Shown: one piece after another, positions 61,628-64,000 of the stretch
Layout of the letters: each line of letters opens with the position of its first letter
How positions within the stretch are numbered: the first letter of the stretch is position 1
Source: Planococcus sp. ISL-110
GTDB taxonomy: Bacteria > Bacillota > Bacilli > Bacillales_A > Planococcaceae
Length of the DNA: 64,000 nucleotides
Direction: 5' to 3'
Assembly: GCF_018613575.1 (NCBI RefSeq)
Contig: NZ_JAGGPX010000006.1
Location: forward strand, 115,507 to 179,506
Notes under the pieces: generated by a model
Told to the model about the DNA's origin: nothing
Seen by the model: the letters and a program-made list of their open reading frames with translations, nothing else
The model's database searches: none
Translations under genes and position numbers: made by a program

Positions 61628-61728
61628 TCTTTTTCACGAACTTTTTTTATTTATCGCCTATAAATGTTCGTGTTTAGTCTTGTTAATTGGGTTTATCCAT
61701 GATATATTACGAAAGAAATTAAATAAGC

Positions 61729-61800
61729 TTGTCGTATAATGTCGGGGATATGGCCCGAAAGTTTCTACCGAGTCACCGTAAATGACTCGACTACGATTTT
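61729..61800 (+). promoter_or_regulatory. Guanine-class purine riboswitch upstream of pbuG
   Basis: Text TCGTATAATGTCGGGGATATGG, split as P1 TCGTATAAT and P2/L2 GGGATATGGCCCG, then AAGTTTCTACCGAGTC and AATGACTCGACTACGA, matches the purine aptamer with complementary P1 arms. C in GACTACG indicates guanine specificity. A hairpin at 61827-61850 and a terminator at 61859-61894 form the expression platform. Confidence 0.92.
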
Positions 61801-61858
61801 AATCCGCTCATTTTCCGAGTAGGGTGCCTTTCAGTTTTTACGTGAAAGGGTAAATCGA

Positions 61859-61894
61859 ACGCATACGGCAATTTGCTGTATGTGTTTTTCTTTT
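61859..61894 (+). terminator. Riboswitch-controlled terminator before pbuG
   Basis: ACGCATACGGCA and GCTGTATGTGT pair with minor imperfections, followed by TTTTCTTTT, 35 bp upstream of the pbuG ATG. Confidence 0.75.
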
Positions 61895-61929
61895 GTAGAA
61901 ATTATACGCTGGCATTCGGAGGAATCAGA

Positions 61930-63267
61930 ATGAAAAAGTATTTTCAGTTTGAAGAACTGGGAACAAATTACCGCCGTGAATTTATCGGAGGATTAACCAC
62001 ATTTTTAGCGATGGCATATATCCTTGTCGTCAATCCACTGACATTAACCCTGGAGTCAGTTCCTGATCTTCCAGATTCAATGCGAATGGATTATGGAGCT
62101 GTCTTTATGGCAACCGCTTTGGCTGCAGCAATTGGGTGTTTGGTGATGGGGATCCTGGCGAAGTATCCAATCGCGCTTGCTCCAGGTATGGGCTTGAATG
62201 CATTTTTTGCTTATACGGTTATTCTCACTTACGGAATTCCTTGGGAAACTGCTTTAACAGGTGTTTTATTTTCCGGTCTTATCTTTATTCTCATTACATT
62301 AACAGGACTTCGTGAATTGATCATCAACGCCATTCCAGCAGATTTGAAATACGCAGTGGGAGCTGGTATTGGTCTTTATATCACCTTTATCGGTTTGCAG
62401 AATGCAGGCATCATCGTCGGTAATCCCGATACTCTGGTAGGACTGGGTGATCTATCGAACAGCTCAGCGCTGCTGGCGATCTTCGGTATGGTTGTCACTG
62501 TGGTCTTCATGGTCCGCGGCATTCAGGGCGGAATCTTTTTCGGCATTATGATTGCAGCGATTGTCGGCATGTTCTTTGGCGTAGTCAACTTGCCGAGCGC
62601 AATCGTCGATTTCAATGTCCCGAGCATGGCACCGACATTTGGTGTAGCACTTGAGCCGATCTTCAACGATTTTGGTTCGTTGCTGAACATCCAGTTTCTT
62701 GTCGTAGTGTTGACTTTCTTATTCGTCGATTTCTTTGATACAGCTGGAACATTGGTGGCTGTAGCCAATCAGGCAGGTTTGATGAAAGACAATAAACTTC
62801 CAAGAGCAGGCAAAGCGTTGATGGCAGATTCGATCGCTACGGTGAGCGGGGCGATCTTCGGAACATCGACGACCACTTCGTATATTGAATCGACGTCAGG
62901 GGTTGCTGCAGGAGCACGGTCTGGATTTGCAGCCGTCGTCACCGGGCTGTTGTTTCTCGTCTCGATATTCTTTTATCCATTGCTTGAAGTAATCACCAGC
63001 GCTGTGACAGCTCCAGCTTTAGTCATCGTTGGCGTCTTGATGGTTTCGGCTCTCGGGAAAATAGACTGGACGAAATTTGAAATTGCAGTGCCGGCATTCC
63101 TGACGATGATTGCTATGCCGCTTGGCTATAGTATTGCAACGGGAATCGCAATTGGTTTTATCTTTTATCCGATCACGATGGTCGTAGCAGGGAAGGGCAA
63201 ACAGGTTCATCCAATCATGTATGGGTTGTTTGTGATTTTCATTTTGTATTTTGTCTTCATAGCGTAA
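61930..63267 (+). CDS. pbuG: Hypoxanthine/guanine permease (AzgA/NCS2 family)
   Basis: A 445-residue purine:proton symporter with about 12-14 helices. AzgA-type signatures: RREFIGGLTTFLAMAYILVVNP (about 16-37), ALAPGMGLNAFFAYTV near 83-98 and LFVDFFDTAGTLVAVANQAG near 265-285 with the TSTTTSYIESTSGVAAGARSG region. The start at ATG 61930 has GGAGGAATC. A guanine riboswitch and the neighbouring guaA agree with PbuG, as in B. subtilis. Confidence 0.94.
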   Translation: MKKYFQFEELGTNYRREFIGGLTTFLAMAYILVVNPLTLTLESVPDLPDSMRMDYGAVFMATALAAAIGCLVMGILAKYPIALAPGMGLNAFFAYTVILTYGIPWETALTGVLFSGLIFILITLTGLRELIINAIPADLKYAVGAGIGLYITFIGLQNAGIIVGNPDTLVGLGDLSNSSALLAIFGMVVTVVFMVRGIQGGIFFGIMIAAIVGMFFGVVNLPSAIVDFNVPSMAPTFGVALEPIFNDFGSLLNIQFLVVVLTFLFVDFFDTAGTLVAVANQAGLMKDNKLPRAGKALMADSIATVSGAIFGTSTTTSYIESTSGVAAGARSGFAAVVTGLLFLVSIFFYPLLEVITSAVTAPALVIVGVLMVSALGKIDWTKFEIAVPAFLTMIAMPLGYSIATGIAIGFIFYPITMVVAGKGKQVHPIMYGLFVIFILYFVFIA

Positions 63268-63271
63268 ATAT

Positions 63272-63307
63272 AAAAATCCGCCAGAATGATTGGCGGATTT
63301 TTTTTGA
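63272..63307 (+). terminator. Terminator of pbuG
   Basis: AAAAATCCGCCA and TGGCGGATTTTT pair around GAATGAT, followed by extra T residues. Confidence 0.92.
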
Positions 63308-63812
63308 GCAAAATAATATTTGCACTGGCTGTTATATAGTAGGAACTTGAAATAGACTAAGCGGTTGTTGGTCTGTTGGAAATGAAATTAGGTAAATAAG
63401 TATGAGAGGAAGAAAATATCAGCAGGGCTTTTTTACAAGATAACTTCAATTACTGACCATTAGTGTAAAACCTTTTAATATTAGGAGGAGCCTTCAATGT
63501 AAAGAGGCAATTCCCTTTCAAATTTGTAACGTTTTTGTAATCTTTTTATTAAGAATTTTCTGTTATAATAAAGAAGTACAAAAATCGTTTAAAAAGTATT
63601 GACTCTATAATATGACCATGTTATATTAATCAAGTCGCCAAAGAGCGCGGCACACTGAACCTTGAAAACTGAACAGCAAAACGTCAACAAACAGCAACGG
63701 CCGTTGAACGCGGCCCGCGCACAACTTACTGATCAGCGTTATGCAGATCAAAGCGAATCGCGCGTCTTCGGACGGCGATACGCCAGCAAGTTAAGAGCAG
63801 TCAAATGTTCTC
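63308..63812 (+). promoter_or_regulatory. rRNA operon upstream and leader region with promoters
   Basis: A clear promoter: -35 TTGACT (63599-63604), 17-bp spacer, -10 TATATT (63622-63627). A second TATAAT (63564-63569) upstream may belong to a tandem P1, although its -35 is weak. The leader then contains the CTTGAAAACTGAACA segment commonly found before Bacillales 16S genes, and no ORF. Confidence 0.7.
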
Positions 63813-64000
63813 TATAATGGAGAGTTTGATCCTGGCTCAGGACGAACGCTGGCGGCGTGCCTAATACATGCAAGTCGAGCGGAACCATTGGAGCTTGCTC
63901 CTTTGGTTTAGCGGCGGACGGGTGAGTAACACGTGGGCAACCTGCGCTGCAGATAGGGATAACTCACGGCACACGGTGCGAATACCGAATATTTTGCAGC
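63813..64000 (+). rRNA. 16S ribosomal RNA, 5' portion (runs off the window)
   Basis: GGAGAGTTTGATCCTGGCTC and the following GGACGAACGCTGGCGG block mark the 5' end of 16S. The V1 loop (GGAACCATTGGAGC...GGTTTAGCGGCGGACGG) is Planococcus-like. From about 63945 to 64000 several normally invariant bases differ, for example AACTCACGGCACACGG where AACTCCGGGAAACCGG is expected. Only the first ~188 nt are present; the 5' boundary is approximate. Confidence 0.93.

Noticed and set aside
1..64000. CRISPR arrays, tRNA genes, insertion sequences, prophage or defence-system genes
   Set aside because: No regular repeat-spacer array, tRNA-like cloverleaf, transposase, integrase or recognisable defence protein was seen on either strand.

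Overview
The window is a low-to-mid-GC Firmicute chromosome segment, most likely Planococcaceae (Planococcus/Planomicrobium). The start of the 16S rRNA gene at the right edge has a Planococcus-like V1 region. The purine block yeaC-yeaD-yebA-guaA-pbuG is arranged as in Bacillus subtilis. The proteins are Bacillales types: KtrA, UppP, class D and F sortases, PBP3-type transpeptidase, BioY, Pgi. A subtilisin very like the cold-active S41/S39 group, a BCCT transporter and the remains of an ectoine-utilisation locus fit a cold- and salt-tolerant organism. This is inference from gene content.

Layout. 0-12 kb: adenine deaminase, an AbrB-type membrane protein, a xylulokinase remnant, an aldo/keto reductase, a Gfo/Idh/MocA dehydrogenase, a PhzF protein, KtrA, an RNase H-like protein, a DUF4397 surface protein overlapping its probable class F sortase, a Rossmann-fold protein and UppP. 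12-20 kb: a LysR regulator facing a GntP permease plus 3-hydroxybutyrate dehydrogenase, a hydrolase, a TVP38 protein, a YkvI-like transporter, PanE and an RNA methyltransferase-like protein. 20-31 kb: a cysteine-desulfurase-like enzyme, a class D sortase with an LPDTA-anchored excalibur protein, a HEAT protein, BioY behind a probable BirA site, Pgi, a PBP, a second aldo/keto reductase and a GH13 glucosidase. 31-34 kb: a secreted subtilisin, an RRNPP-type regulator and, 2 nt after it, an unannotated 31-codon gene with the layout of a secreted signalling peptide.

35-43 kb is a decaying ectoine/hydroxyectoine catabolic island. eutB, a PucR regulator, eutC, a cystathionine gamma-synthase-family enzyme and a BCCT transporter are intact. 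The ectoine hydrolase, an M20 deacetylase, a homoserine-dehydrogenase-like gene and an aldehyde dehydrogenase survive only as fragments. 44-52.5 kb holds a probable hydroxy-acid catabolic operon: an IlvD-family dehydratase, a TRAP transporter, a tartrate/D-malate-type dehydrogenase, an SDR and an aldehyde dehydrogenase. 53-63 kb is housekeeping: pncB-nadE, MoxR-DUF58-transglutaminase, then guaA and pbuG, each behind a guanine-class riboswitch. An rRNA operon begins at the right edge, and its last ~90 bases depart from normally invariant 16S sequence.

The least described elements are the regulator-peptide pair at 32.7-34.1 kb, the two separate sortase-substrate modules, the half-deleted ectoine island and the IlvD/TRAP operon. 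Most genes are bounded by clear hairpin/T-run terminators, many of them shared by convergent genes.
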